Shown here in pieces: positions 6,340-14,394 of a DNA stretch of 18,280 nucleotides. Below the pieces are notes generated by a model. The model was not told the origin of the DNA, did not search any database, and saw only the letters and a list, made by a program, of their open reading frames with translations. Numbering within the stretch: the stretch's first letter is position 1; the number at the start of each line of letters is the position of its first letter. The stretch lies in NCBI GenBank assembly GCA_008501835.1, contig QQUB01000323.1, forward strand, positions 1-18,280, read 5' to 3'. Made by a program: the position numbers and the translations under genes. Source of the DNA: Bacteroidota bacterium. GTDB lineage: Bacteria; Bacteroidota; Bacteroidia; Chitinophagales; Saprospiraceae.

Positions 6340-9285
6340 ATGTCCATGAAATCAACATCTGTGCAGCCACAGCTTGAAGTGGTTTATAATCTTTACGAAA
6401 TTGACCAGGGGTTATTCCTGCCCAATGCTTTTATTGTTACGGTGGATAAGCAGGGCATGTTTGCTCATATACGTCAAAAAGCACTGGCACATACCATAGA
6501 AGGATTCGGTCTGACCATCGACGCTGTTCGGGAAAAGTTACTGCAGATTATCGATCTTTTGCAGCCTGCCGCTCTGGAGGGGAAATTTAATACAAATAAG
6601 CGTAAGCAATTACCTCTGAATTTTTTAATGAAAGAGGCAGAGGTGAAAAAAGCCATTCTTAAATACGTCAATCGCAACCTGGATGAGTTTTTAAGCCTGA
6701 TCGCCAAACACAGTTTACCCTTAAGTTATGATGCTGAAAGGAAAATATTGGTTCACCAGTTCATTGTGGAAACCGGTCAGCATTTCCTTACACCACACCT
6801 TACATTCAATAAGACAGACGGAAAGGTTTTGTATCGCCTGACACTATCCGAAAATGGGGATAAATGGCTCATCAGCACAAAAGATGTAACGCCTGTATGT
6901 AACCATCCTGCCTGGGTTATTGCTGATTATAAGCTATTCAAAATTGATCATATTAATGGAAATATGGTCAAGCCTTTTCAGACAAAAGACGAGGTAATTA
7001 TTCCTGAGGCTTCTGTAAAAGCCTACTTTAAAACCTTTATTCTCAAGGTAGCAGAAAAAGTGGATATTGACGCCGAAGGATTTGAGGTAGTAGCCAATGA
7101 TACATTACTGGGAAGCAGGGTGGAGCTTGTACGTAATTTTTTCAATGATCAGTGGGGGTTGACCTTGCAGATGCTTTATACCGGAGTTCAATTCAACTGG
7201 CATGAAAAAAAGGAAAAACGGACATCCATTGAATTCAGGAATGATGAAGTAACTATAGTCAGAGTTTCCAGGGATATTGGAAGGGAAGCTGGTTTTGTAG
7301 AGAAGTTTAAGTCATTTGGTTTGGAAAACTCAGTAGGGAGTTATTTTCAATCGGGTGAAACCAATCAAATGAATGGAGAGGCAACCACAGAAATGATTGA
7401 GTGGCTTTCCAACAACCGGAAAAACCTGGAAAAAGCAGGGTTTGAAGTGAAATCACCTTTGGTTGATGGGGAAGAAATACATTTGCATGTTCCCAGTTTG
7501 TCCATGGATGTAAAAAAGATCAACGACTGGTTTGATATTCATGCGGTTGTCAGGGTTGGAGACGTGACCTTTCCTTTTTCAAGGCTGGGAAAGAACATTC
7601 GGGAGGGAAATCCCTACTTCAGGATGAAAAACGGGAAGGTATTTGTCATTCCGAAGGAGTGGATGAATAAATACAGCGAATTTTTCAAATTTGCCCAACA
7701 TTCCGGAGAACAGCTCAAACTGGTCAAAAGTCAGTTTACTATTCTTGAAAAAATGGGCCTGCAGGCCAGGAATGATCAAAACGGAAAACAACCGCTTAAG
7801 GATTTTAAAATTTCGAAATTATTAAAAGCTGAATTGCGACCATATCAATTGGATGGAGTTAAGTGGCTGGTTGAACTTTATCAAAATGAATTGGGTGCTT
7901 GTTTGGCCGATGACATGGGACTGGGTAAAACCCTGCAGACTATTGCTATGTTACTTCATGCCAAGGAGAATAAAGCTTACACTCCCAAAAAAGAAAAAGC
8001 TCCGGGTCAACTGGATCTCTTCAAAGCTGCCGCTGACGATCAATTCCTCAATCCGCTGAATGCTTTGATCGTTTTACCCGCCTCTCTGGTTTTTAACTGG
8101 CAGGAAGAACTCATGCGGTTTGCTCCTTCCCTGACCATCTATCGTCATGTAGGACAAAAACGCCATAAAGATATCCGCTTGCTCAACAGATTTGATGTTA
8201 TCCTCACTACTTACCAGACGGCTTCCAGGGATGTGGAGTTGTTGAATCAGCAAGCTTACGAATACATCGTTTTGGATGAAAGTCAGCAAATAAAAAACAG
8301 GGAGAGTAAAGTTTTTAAAGCCTTGAATGAGTTGACGGCAAAGCATAAAATTTCCCTGAGTGGTACGCCTATTGAAAACTCCCTGTCTGACCTTTGGTCG
8401 CAAATGCAGTTCATAAATCCTGATTTGCTGGGATCATTTTCTTTTTTCAAAAAAGAATTCATTCGTCCAATTGAAAGGATGCAGAACGAAGAAAAGAAGG
8501 ATCGGTTGAGATCTTTGGTTCAGCCATATCTTTTACGCAGGACCAAAGAAGAAGTGGTCAAAGACCTTCCGCCCTTATCAACCCGGATTCTGTACACGGA
8601 GATGACAAGTGAGCAGAAGAAATTGTACGAACGGGAGAAGTCTGCTGCAAGAAATTATTTACTTGAAAATTTTGATGCTTCCGATGGCAAATACAGATTA
8701 CTCGTTTTGCAAACTCTGACCAAGCTCAGACAGCTGGTTAATCATCCCGTTTTGGTGAAACCGGAATATAAAAAGGATAGCGGTAAATTCCATGAAGTGA
8801 TGGAGCAATGGGAGATTATTCAGAAATCCGGCCATAAGGTTTTGATTTTTAGCTCTTTTGTGAAGTATTTGGAAATGTTCAGGGCTGAATTGGAAAGCCG
8901 GGGAGAAGCCTATTCCTGGTTGACCGGAAGTGTCACAGCCAACCAGCGGGAGGCGGAAGTGAAGAAATTTGAGAATGATGAATCCGTTCGCTCATTTTTG
9001 ATCTCCATAAAAGCAGGTGGGGTAGGGTTGAACCTGACAGCTGCCGATTATGTATTCATCCTCGATCCCTGGTGGAATCCGACCACGGAGCAACAGGCCA
9101 TTGCCAGAGCTCACCGGATCGGGCAGACTAAGAATGTTTTTGCTGTGAAATTTATTACCAGGGAAAGTATAGAAGAAAAAATCCTGAAACTCCAGGAAAA
9201 AAAGAGCCAGTTGGCAGAAGACATTATTGGCCAGAGTGAAAAAATGGCCTTCTCTAAGGGAGATATTGAGTATTTGCTGCAATGA
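6340..9285 (+). CDS. SNF2-family DNA-dependent ATPase/helicase-like protein
   Basis: A 981-residue protein. Residues 1 to about 500 form an N-terminal region without a motif I can name. The C-terminal half is a complete SNF2 ATPase: motif I DDMGLGKT at 524-531, motif II LDESQQIKN with D646-E647-S648-Q649 (DESQ instead of DEAH/DEAQ), motif III LSGTPIEN, motif IV region VLIFSSFVKYL, motif V KAGGVGLNLTAADYV and motif VI ARAHRIGQ at 922-929. Proteins of this type use ATP to translocate on double-stranded DNA and remodel protein-DNA or RNA polymerase complexes. The bacterial HepA/RapA-like relatives are mostly uncharacterised. It is cytosolic. The start could be 6340 or the ATG at 6346, with nothing to separate them. 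It follows the acyltransferase by 86 bases. No restriction or defence partner genes are next to it, so a housekeeping role is more likely. Confidence 0.92.
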   Translation: MSMKSTSVQPQLEVVYNLYEIDQGLFLPNAFIVTVDKQGMFAHIRQKALAHTIEGFGLTIDAVREKLLQIIDLLQPAALEGKFNTNKRKQLPLNFLMKEAEVKKAILKYVNRNLDEFLSLIAKHSLPLSYDAERKILVHQFIVETGQHFLTPHLTFNKTDGKVLYRLTLSENGDKWLISTKDVTPVCNHPAWVIADYKLFKIDHINGNMVKPFQTKDEVIIPEASVKAYFKTFILKVAEKVDIDAEGFEVVANDTLLGSRVELVRNFFNDQWGLTLQMLYTGVQFNWHEKKEKRTSIEFRNDEVTIVRVSRDIGREAGFVEKFKSFGLENSVGSYFQSGETNQMNGEATTEMIEWLSNNRKNLEKAGFEVKSPLVDGEEIHLHVPSLSMDVKKINDWFDIHAVVRVGDVTFPFSRLGKNIREGNPYFRMKNGKVFVIPKEWMNKYSEFFKFAQHSGEQLKLVKSQFTILEKMGLQARNDQNGKQPLKDFKISKLLKAELRPYQLDGVKWLVELYQNELGACLADDMGLGKTLQTIAMLLHAKENKAYTPKKEKAPGQLDLFKAAADDQFLNPLNALIVLPASLVFNWQEELMRFAPSLTIYRHVGQKRHKDIRLLNRFDVILTTYQTASRDVELLNQQAYEYIVLDESQQIKNRESKVFKALNELTAKHKISLSGTPIENSLSDLWSQMQFINPDLLGSFSFFKKEFIRPIERMQNEEKKDRLRSLVQPYLLRRTKEEVVKDLPPLSTRILYTEMTSEQKKLYEREKSAARNYLLENFDASDGKYRLLVLQTLTKLRQLVNHPVLVKPEYKKDSGKFHEVMEQWEIIQKSGHKVLIFSSFVKYLEMFRAELESRGEAYSWLTGSVTANQREAEVKKFENDESVRSFLISIKAGGVGLNLTAADYVFILDPWWNPTTEQQAIARAHRIGQTKNVFAVKFITRESIEEKILKLQEKKSQLAEDIIGQSEKMAFSKGDIEYLLQ

Positions 9286-9317
9286 TTTCGAATTGATTTT
9301 TGTTGAGGCGTGAGTGC

Positions 9318-9343
9318 TCAGTTCCGAAAATCAGTTCCGTAAA
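9318..9343 (+). repeat. Short direct repeat, two copies
   Basis: TCAGTTCCG followed by a short A-rich run occurs at 9318 and again at 9331, a 13-base period. It lies in the 201-base gap between the SNF2 gene and the lipoprotein gene. That gap holds nothing else I can support; no clear terminator is visible. Confidence 0.45.
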
Positions 9344-9486
9344 ATTAATAAAAAACCCTTCCGGTGACAGCAGTTTGAATCTATCTCAAAACAATTCCGT
9401 TCTCAGAAAAAATGATTAGCTTTAGGTTCCAGAAAACCTTGATTTTTTAATTATTGTCCTTCCAAAAGGCTGTAAATCTTTTATTG

Positions 9487-10797
9487 ATGAAAAGTCTTGC
9501 TTCCCGACTTTTTTTTGGTCTTCTGGTGTTGATCTTTTGCTTTTTCAGCTGTAACCGGCAAGATGATGACATCCCTGAACCTATTGATCCAAAAACCCAA
9601 CCTTACGTATACCATTTTGAATATGACGGCCACCCAAACGTAGCCAATACGGGCCAGGTTGTCAGGAACCTGATTGTTCAGGATTTTGAGATCCTTGTCA
9701 AAGGACTGGCCTCACCCGGTGCAACCCCTGTTTCTTTTGAAGATCTTTACAAATATTATGAGAACGATGCCCAGACCATCGAAGGGCCGACTTTAACGCA
9801 GACCGACCTTCCACTTGTGTTTGAAACCCTTAGGGATATTTCTCCGGTTCGGGATCTTAAACAAAGGGTGAACGGACCCAATGCAGAGCAGGTACATGCT
9901 GACATGGCACATTGGTGCAATACGATTGCGGATTATTCTCAGGATGACTCAAAACTCGGTACCTATGAGGTATACATTGAGGAGTCAACAGGTTATGATA
10001 TGTTGCAGATGTTCAAACTAACAGGCCTGGGAGCAGCTATGCTGGAACATGGTCTGTACGTTTATTTTCGATATGTGGAAAATGATTATAATGATTCCAT
10101 AGTTTGGTTTCCGGGAGCCACAGAATTGTATTATACCTGGATGGAACATCATTGGGATGAAGCCTTTGGTTATTATGGGACGGCGAGGAATTTCCATGAT
10201 TTCTCAGATGAAGAACTTGTAGATTTTGAAAATGGGGGCAACTATAAAGACAATTTTGATATCGACGACAGGATTGATTTCAAAACAGAATACAATTATC
10301 ATTTTGCGAGAATGGCTGCCCAACGGGACATTGATTCCAAAACAGGAACTGACTTCTCCAGGGCGGTGTATGATGCTTTTTATGAAGGCAGGGTAGCCAT
10401 TGTCGAAAAGAATTATGATTTAATGATAGCGAAAAAGCCTATTATTCTCGATAACTGGGAAAAAATCATTGCAGCCACGGCCATCCATCATTTAAATGCG
10501 GTAATTGAACAAATGAGCCAATTGGAAAATGATCCGCAGACAAGCCCGGAATTGTTTTATCACCATTGGGCAGCCATGTATAAATTTACGGAGATGTTCA
10601 GGTATAATTACGAAAACAGGTTTGTCCAATATCAGGAAGTTTTGGATACAAAATATAAGACCAGTGATGTCCCCTTTCCCAAAGCAGTAGTAGATGATCC
10701 AATGAAAGCGGAAACTTACACTCAAAGCCTTCTGGAGGTAAGGACAATGATCAAGGACATTTTTCAATTTGCCGAGCAGGATATTTTAGCCTGGTAA
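9487..10797 (+). CDS. DUF4856-like lipoprotein, probably surface-exposed
   Basis: A 436-residue lipoprotein. The N-terminus is a lipoprotein signal peptide with the lipobox FFSC and the acylated cysteine at residue 22. The next residues, NRQDDD, form the acidic stretch known in Bacteroidota as a surface-export signal for lipoproteins, so the protein may face outward. The mature part begins YVYHFEYDGHPNVANTGQ and contains MEHHWDEAFGYYG and KKPIILDNWEKIIAATAIHHLN. These are landmarks I associate with DUF4856, a Bacteroidota family often found with imelysin-type iron-uptake genes; no such neighbour is visible here. The ATG at 9487 is chosen because an in-frame TTG 11 codons earlier would place extra residues before the signal peptide. 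Molecular function is unknown. Confidence 0.75.
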   Translation: MKSLASRLFFGLLVLIFCFFSCNRQDDDIPEPIDPKTQPYVYHFEYDGHPNVANTGQVVRNLIVQDFEILVKGLASPGATPVSFEDLYKYYENDAQTIEGPTLTQTDLPLVFETLRDISPVRDLKQRVNGPNAEQVHADMAHWCNTIADYSQDDSKLGTYEVYIEESTGYDMLQMFKLTGLGAAMLEHGLYVYFRYVENDYNDSIVWFPGATELYYTWMEHHWDEAFGYYGTARNFHDFSDEELVDFENGGNYKDNFDIDDRIDFKTEYNYHFARMAAQRDIDSKTGTDFSRAVYDAFYEGRVAIVEKNYDLMIAKKPIILDNWEKIIAATAIHHLNAVIEQMSQLENDPQTSPELFYHHWAAMYKFTEMFRYNYENRFVQYQEVLDTKYKTSDVPFPKAVVDDPMKAETYTQSLLEVRTMIKDIFQFAEQDILAW

Positions 10798-10815
10798 AGT
10801 TCATTTTATTTGAAT

Positions 10816-10850
10816 AACCAGAATCTTGTAACCAGCAACCAGCAATCTGA
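10816..10850 (+). repeat. Degenerate 7-bp repeat array (AACCAGC family)
   Basis: Five units in 7-base phase, best seen as two perfect adjacent copies of AACCAGC at 10830-10843, with degenerate units on either side. The array fills much of the 78-base gap before the next gene. Its reverse complement (GCTGGTT) is the unit of the arrays at 11362 and 14136. Confidence 0.65.
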
Positions 10851-10875
10851 ATTTTAACCAAATTAGCATAAACCT

Positions 10876-11358
10876 ATGACAGAACCGAAATACATAATCA
10901 AACCAGGAATAGGTGTTGGAGATCTTTCCTTTGGCATGTCCCGGGATCAGGTGGTGGAAACTCTTGGACAACCTACTGAAAAAGAGTCTTTTGCTGACCC
11001 GGATCAAGAGCATGAAGATCTTGAGGAAATTTGGCACTATGATGAATTGGAATTATCCGCCAGTTTTGAAGCCGCTAACGACTGGGTACTCGTAAGTTTA
11101 TCCGTTTCCGGAGAGGAATATCGACTGGAAGGAACTCCTATCATCGGACTTACAAAAGATGGGTTGACAGCCGTTCTTAATGATATGGATTTCGGTGAAG
11201 TTGAATATGAGGATCATTCCTCTTTGGAGAATCCATCCCAGGAATTGATCGCTTCCACGCTTTTCGGAATGAATTTCTGGCTGGAAAATGGTAAGGTAAC
11301 AGAGATACAATGGAATCCGATGCTGATGGAAGAAGGGGAGTTGGATTGGTCAGAATAG
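10876..11358 (+). CDS. Small acidic protein of unknown function
   Basis: A 160-residue protein, strongly acidic, with no signal peptide or membrane segment, so it is probably cytosolic. The N-terminal part GIGVGDLSFGMSRDQVVETLGQPTE has the 'G-x-x-x-G-M-s-r-e-x-V-x-x-x-L-G-x-P' shape shared by several small unrelated-looking families, including SmpA/BamE-like and phage- or immunity-associated modules. This does not identify a function. The remainder predicts mixed strands and ends in an acidic tail (EEGELDWSE). Translation from ATG 10876 is the only start that keeps this motif at the N-terminus. It follows the lipoprotein gene by 78 bases on the same strand and is the last gene before a strong convergent terminator. 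Confidence 0.7.
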   Translation: MTEPKYIIKPGIGVGDLSFGMSRDQVVETLGQPTEKESFADPDQEHEDLEEIWHYDELELSASFEAANDWVLVSLSVSGEEYRLEGTPIIGLTKDGLTAVLNDMDFGEVEYEDHSSLENPSQELIASTLFGMNFWLENGKVTEIQWNPMLMEEGELDWSE

Positions 11359-11361
11359 GGA

Positions 11362-11403
11362 CTGGTTGCTGATTTCTTGTTGCTAGTTTCTGGTTTCTGA
11401 GTA
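11362..11403 (+). repeat. Degenerate 7-bp repeat array (CTGGTTG family)
   Basis: Six consecutive 7-base units, each starting with CT and mostly with TT at positions 5-6 (for example CTGGTTG and CTGGTTT). The array begins 4 bases after the stop of the small acidic protein gene and leads directly into the dispersed repeat that starts near 11412. The phase of 7 is exact across all 42 bases. Confidence 0.7.
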
Positions 11404-11411
11404 GAGATTAA

Positions 11412-11510
11412 TCAAGGTTCCCGCACTTCGTGCACGCCAATCTCCCATTGGTCGATTTTGCCTTTGCAAAGGCTTTCGAGTAGCCAAGGCGACACCTTAT
11501 CGAAGAGATA
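11412..11510 (+). repeat. Dispersed intergenic repeat, copy A (compact)
   Basis: About 100 bases that recur in diverged form at 14184-14568. Shared blocks in the same order are TCAAGGTT (11412), TTGGTCGATTTTGC (11448-11461) and GCCAAGGCGAC (11483-11493). The element also holds a GCAC-TTC-GTGC mini-hairpin near 11423 and a perfect 14-base palindrome GCCTTTGCAAAGGC at 11460-11473. It has no coding capacity. A plausible explanation is a small non-autonomous mobile or structural element; no transposase is nearby. Confidence 0.6.
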
Positions 11511-11514
11511 CAAA

Positions 11515-11548
11515 AAAAGGGGTTTTGCTTTCGAGCAAAACCCCTTTT
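11515..11548. terminator. Bidirectional intrinsic terminator with TTCG loop
   Basis: A perfect 15-bp stem (AAAAGGGGTTTTGCT paired with its reverse complement) closes a TTCG tetraloop at 11530-11533. On the minus strand the stem is followed by a run of T, the classic layout for ending the TPR/PD40/SPOR gene whose stop is at 11568. On the plus strand TTTT lies at the end of the stem, so it can also stop read-through from the plus-strand gene ending at 11358. Confidence 0.92.
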
Positions 11549-11567
11549 ACGTATTCCTGAGAAGTGA

Positions 11568-13943
11568 TTATTTCACTTTCTTGAGTTCACCGTTGATGTC
11601 TTCTACAACAAAGGCAGAATTAAAACCGGCGGCCTTGGCTTTTCTCAAAGCGGAGTTGGCTTCGCTGAGGCTGTCAAAACCAGCCAGATATTTTACGGTA
11701 TATTTCCCTTTTTGACGCTCTTCAATGACACCGAGGTCTTTGATTTCTGAATCATCAAACCATTTGGTGTTGGTATATGCCGCAAGTTGAACTTTATACC
11801 GTCCAAGAGCATCACCATAATCCGGAGTGCCGGGAGTTGGAGTAGTATCAGCACCGCCTTTGATTCCGGTTACTCCGTCTTCAGTCACTACAAAAGGCCC
11901 TTTGTAGCCACGTTTTTTGATGGCATTTTTTGCGCGATCGGCTTCGGCTCTGGTTTCAAAAGTACCCACCCTGATCTTGTAAAGTCCATCAATCTCTTTA
12001 GCATAAACTGTTCCAAGGTCACTGAGGCCCTGATAGAGTTCAATCTCCGGAGTTTTTATAGCAGCGATCTGAACTGCAAAACCACTTTCGATGGTTTCTT
12101 CCGGCTGCACAGGTCCATCCGGTGCATCTACATACGGATCCTCACCTACACCGGTGGCGGCTGAAGTAGGCAGGAAGGAAATCACGCCCAATATGCTACG
12201 ATCAAACCCATCTTCCGTACGAATATTGACATTGAGGTCCTGATAACCTTGTTTTGAAAAACGTAAAACATAGGTAGAATACGGGCTCAATGACAGGTAA
12301 TAAGTTCCGGTTCCATCACTTTGAACCTGGGCAGAACTTCCGGTTGCCTGATTGGTGGCTGTAACCACGACATTGGACACCGGTTGGTTAGTGGAATAAT
12401 CAACAACTCTACCCGCATAAGCTTCTCCAACGCGGCTCATGGCCACATCATAGGTTCTGCTGGTATTGGTGCCGAGTGTGGATATTTGTACTGTCGCGGT
12501 TTGATAACCTTCTTTTTTAATGATCAGGTTACAGGTAAGTCCCTGTACGGCCTGGAAACTGTAAATTCCTCTTTCATCTGCCCGGTATGCTTTTTCCCCA
12601 CAATTGCTGAAGTCCACCAGGGCATTTGGGACCGGTGATCCGTCAACAGCATTTGTGATCCGGATAACCACATAATCTGCGGAACGATTTACCCGGTAAA
12701 TATCTTCACTGCCCCGGCCATTTAAACGGTTGGAGGTCAGATATCCTACATTACGGAAGGTATCATAGATAAATCCATAATCATCGTAAGAGGAGTTGAT
12801 GGCATTTCCGAGGTGGAAAATCTTGGTCCAGCGACCGGAAGTTTCTTCTGCCCGGAAAACATCCATACCTCCAATACCATGGTGCCAGTCAGAAGAGAAA
12901 TACAGCATACTTCCATCAAAGTATGGAGAAATTTCATCACCTGGTGAGTTAACTACCGGTCCCAGATTTTGAGGAGCACTCCATGAGTTACCTGATTTGT
13001 AGGAAACATAAATGTCAAATCCACCGAATCCATCCGGACGATCAGATGCGAAGTACATAGCATTGCCGTCTGGTGAAAATGCAGGATATCCTGTTGAATA
13101 CCCTGAACCATTATAAGGGAAACTGGCAATGTTGGTCCATTCTCCGTTAGAAGCTATATCAGCTGTGTAAATACTCAATTCAAGACCAGCGATAGGGATT
13201 TGACGAGTCCCATCTACAAAATTATTCTTGGTATAGGCAACCCTTTTTCCATCAGGAGAAAACGAAAGAGGTCCTTCATTATAGGCATTGGTTTCGTTAC
13301 TCTTCAGGAAAATCGGTGATTCGAGATATCCGTTGGCGCCGATACCGGCAATGAACAGTTGGTTGTTAGCCTTGCCCGTCCAGCCGGCTGATGACCGGTA
13401 GATATCTGTTCTGGAGGATGAGTAAATGACCTGTTGTTGGCCATAAAAAGTAGCTCCGAAATCCGAAGCCGAGGTATTGATGAACTCATTGGTGACAGTA
13501 TAGGAGGAGGTAACTCCCAATTGAGTTTTGGCGAAATCACAGCTTTGAGCGAAATGATTTCCAATGACCGCATCTTCATCCCGGGCGTATAATAAATACC
13601 ATTGTTTGGCCACATCGTATTTGCCGAGGGCTTTCAGTACATGGCCATACATCAAAATATAGATCTTATCAACTTCTTTGCTGCGGCAAACTTCAGCGAA
13701 TATAGTAGATGCCTGTTCCATTTGATTCAGCCGGCGATAACAATCGGCCATTTTAGCCTTGGCCTCAATATTATCCGGTTTTTTCTCAAGAGCTTCTTGG
13801 TAGGAGCCAATAGCCAGATTATAGGCATGCAAATCGTATTGGGTATTGGCTTTGCGTAATAGACTTCTGAAAGTTTGCCCGGATGCAGGAACAGTAAAAG
13901 CAATTGCCAATACTGCGAAAAGGGCGATTTTAAAGATTTTCAT
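11568..13943 (-). CDS. TPR-PD40-CRD envelope protein with two SPOR domains (PorE-like paralogue)
   Basis: A 791-residue exported protein. In order it has: a signal peptide (first ~22 residues, cleavage near ASG-Q); TPR repeats to about residue 135; a PD40/WD40-like beta-propeller at about 150-420, with blades such as PAFSPDGNAMYFASDRPDGFGG; two carboxypeptidase-regulatory-like (CRD) modules at about 424-502 and 505-588; and two SPOR domains at about 619-688 (FAVQIAAIKT...YKIRVGTF) and 714-785 (YKVQLAAYTN). SPOR domains bind peptidoglycan strands lacking stem peptides. The first three parts match the layout of PorE of the type IX secretion system and the paralogue at 14647, but SPOR replaces the OmpA domain. 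A periplasmic or outer-membrane role linking the envelope to the cell wall is inferred. A leader hairpin and a candidate promoter lie upstream. Confidence 0.88.
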   Translation of the reverse strand: MKIFKIALFAVLAIAFTVPASGQTFRSLLRKANTQYDLHAYNLAIGSYQEALEKKPDNIEAKAKMADCYRRLNQMEQASTIFAEVCRSKEVDKIYILMYGHVLKALGKYDVAKQWYLLYARDEDAVIGNHFAQSCDFAKTQLGVTSSYTVTNEFINTSASDFGATFYGQQQVIYSSSRTDIYRSSAGWTGKANNQLFIAGIGANGYLESPIFLKSNETNAYNEGPLSFSPDGKRVAYTKNNFVDGTRQIPIAGLELSIYTADIASNGEWTNIASFPYNGSGYSTGYPAFSPDGNAMYFASDRPDGFGGFDIYVSYKSGNSWSAPQNLGPVVNSPGDEISPYFDGSMLYFSSDWHHGIGGMDVFRAEETSGRWTKIFHLGNAINSSYDDYGFIYDTFRNVGYLTSNRLNGRGSEDIYRVNRSADYVVIRITNAVDGSPVPNALVDFSNCGEKAYRADERGIYSFQAVQGLTCNLIIKKEGYQTATVQISTLGTNTSRTYDVAMSRVGEAYAGRVVDYSTNQPVSNVVVTATNQATGSSAQVQSDGTGTYYLSLSPYSTYVLRFSKQGYQDLNVNIRTEDGFDRSILGVISFLPTSAATGVGEDPYVDAPDGPVQPEETIESGFAVQIAAIKTPEIELYQGLSDLGTVYAKEIDGLYKIRVGTFETRAEADRAKNAIKKRGYKGPFVVTEDGVTGIKGGADTTPTPGTPDYGDALGRYKVQLAAYTNTKWFDDSEIKDLGVIEERQKGKYTVKYLAGFDSLSEANSALRKAKAAGFNSAFVVEDINGELKKVK

Positions 13944-13967
13944 AGTTGAAATTTAGAATATACAATT

Positions 13968-14047
13968 GAAGGACGTTAGGAAGAATGGAAACAAGGACGA
14001 AAGGTACCTATCATTTGTCGTTTAGAACCTTTGTCCCTACGTCCTTC
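13968..14047 (-). promoter_or_regulatory. Structured 5' leader of the SPOR-domain gene
   Basis: Arms GAAGGACGT (13968-13976) and ACGTCCTTC (14039-14047) are perfect inverted repeats. Inside them GGACGAAAGGT (13995-14005) pairs imperfectly with ACCTTTGTCC (14027-14036). The whole structure lies between the candidate promoter at 14057-14087 and the start codon at 13943, so it would be transcribed into the leader. Both halves read as degenerate pyrimidine-rich 7-bp units on one strand. Confidence 0.45.
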
Positions 14048-14056
14048 TCCTTTACG

Positions 14057-14087
14057 TAAAGTTAACAACAATTTAAACTGTTTACAA
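14057..14087 (-). promoter_or_regulatory. Putative promoter of the SPOR-domain gene
   Basis: On the minus strand TTG (14087-14085), a 20-base spacer and TAACTTTA (14064-14057, one mismatch to TAnnTTTG) fit the Bacteroidota consensus. It predicts a leader of roughly 110 bases. Confidence 0.35.
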
Positions 14088-14135
14088 CTTTGCTTAAAAG
14101 TAAAAAATTTTTCTAACAACAAATGAACGTGGATT

Positions 14136-14170
14136 CAGGTTTCTGATTGCTTGTTACAGGTTGCTCGCTA
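14136..14170 (+). repeat. Degenerate 7-bp repeat array (CTGGTTG family, second copy)
   Basis: Five consecutive 7-base units of the same family as the array at 11362 (for example CTGATTG and CAGGTTG). It again sits immediately before a copy of the dispersed repeat (which starts near 14184). The pairing of array and element at two loci suggests that they form one composite unit. Confidence 0.6.
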
Positions 14171-14241
14171 TGGGAGTAATTGGTCAAGGTTTTGCCTTAC
14201 GTGTAAGCGAATCTCTCCTTGGTCGATTTTGCTTTTAAGTA

Positions 14242-14272
14242 GCATTGGCTTCAAATTGTTAAAAGCCAATGC
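14242..14272. repeat. Perfect 10-bp-stem hairpin
   Basis: GCATTGGCTT (14242-14251) and AAGCCAATGC (14263-14272) form a perfect stem with an 11-base loop. It lies at the left edge of the presumed insertion in copy B and is followed by further nested pairings around 14278-14330 (CATGGCA with TGCCATG). Confidence 0.6.
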
Positions 14273-14334
14273 CAGAGGCATGGCATATTATTGCATGGTA
14301 CGCAAGTGCCATGTAAAGATGCAATATATACCCT

Positions 14335-14394
14335 GTTCCATAGGAACGGCACAATAGAGCTCATAATCAATTAATTGTGCCGTTCCGATGGAAC
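14335..14394. repeat. REP/BIME-like 21-bp inverted repeat
   Basis: Arms 14335-14355 and 14374-14394 are reverse complements over 21 bp with one mismatch; the core GGAACGGCACAAT is matched exactly. Each outer end is itself a small hairpin (GTTCC-ATA-GGAAC and GTTCC-GAT-GGAAC), so the unit is two facing mini-palindromes. This is the geometry of repetitive extragenic palindromes in paired (BIME) form. No REP-associated transposase gene lies in the window. Confidence 0.65.

Noticed and set aside
6340..9285. SNF2 protein as part of a defence system (for example DISARM-like)
   Set aside because: There are no methyltransferase, nuclease, phospholipase D or other defence partner genes beside it; neighbours are housekeeping genes.
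14151..14357. Short plus-strand open frame between the two PorE-like genes
   Set aside because: It runs through the heptamer array, the dispersed repeat and palindromes, so it is explained by repeats and not by a gene.
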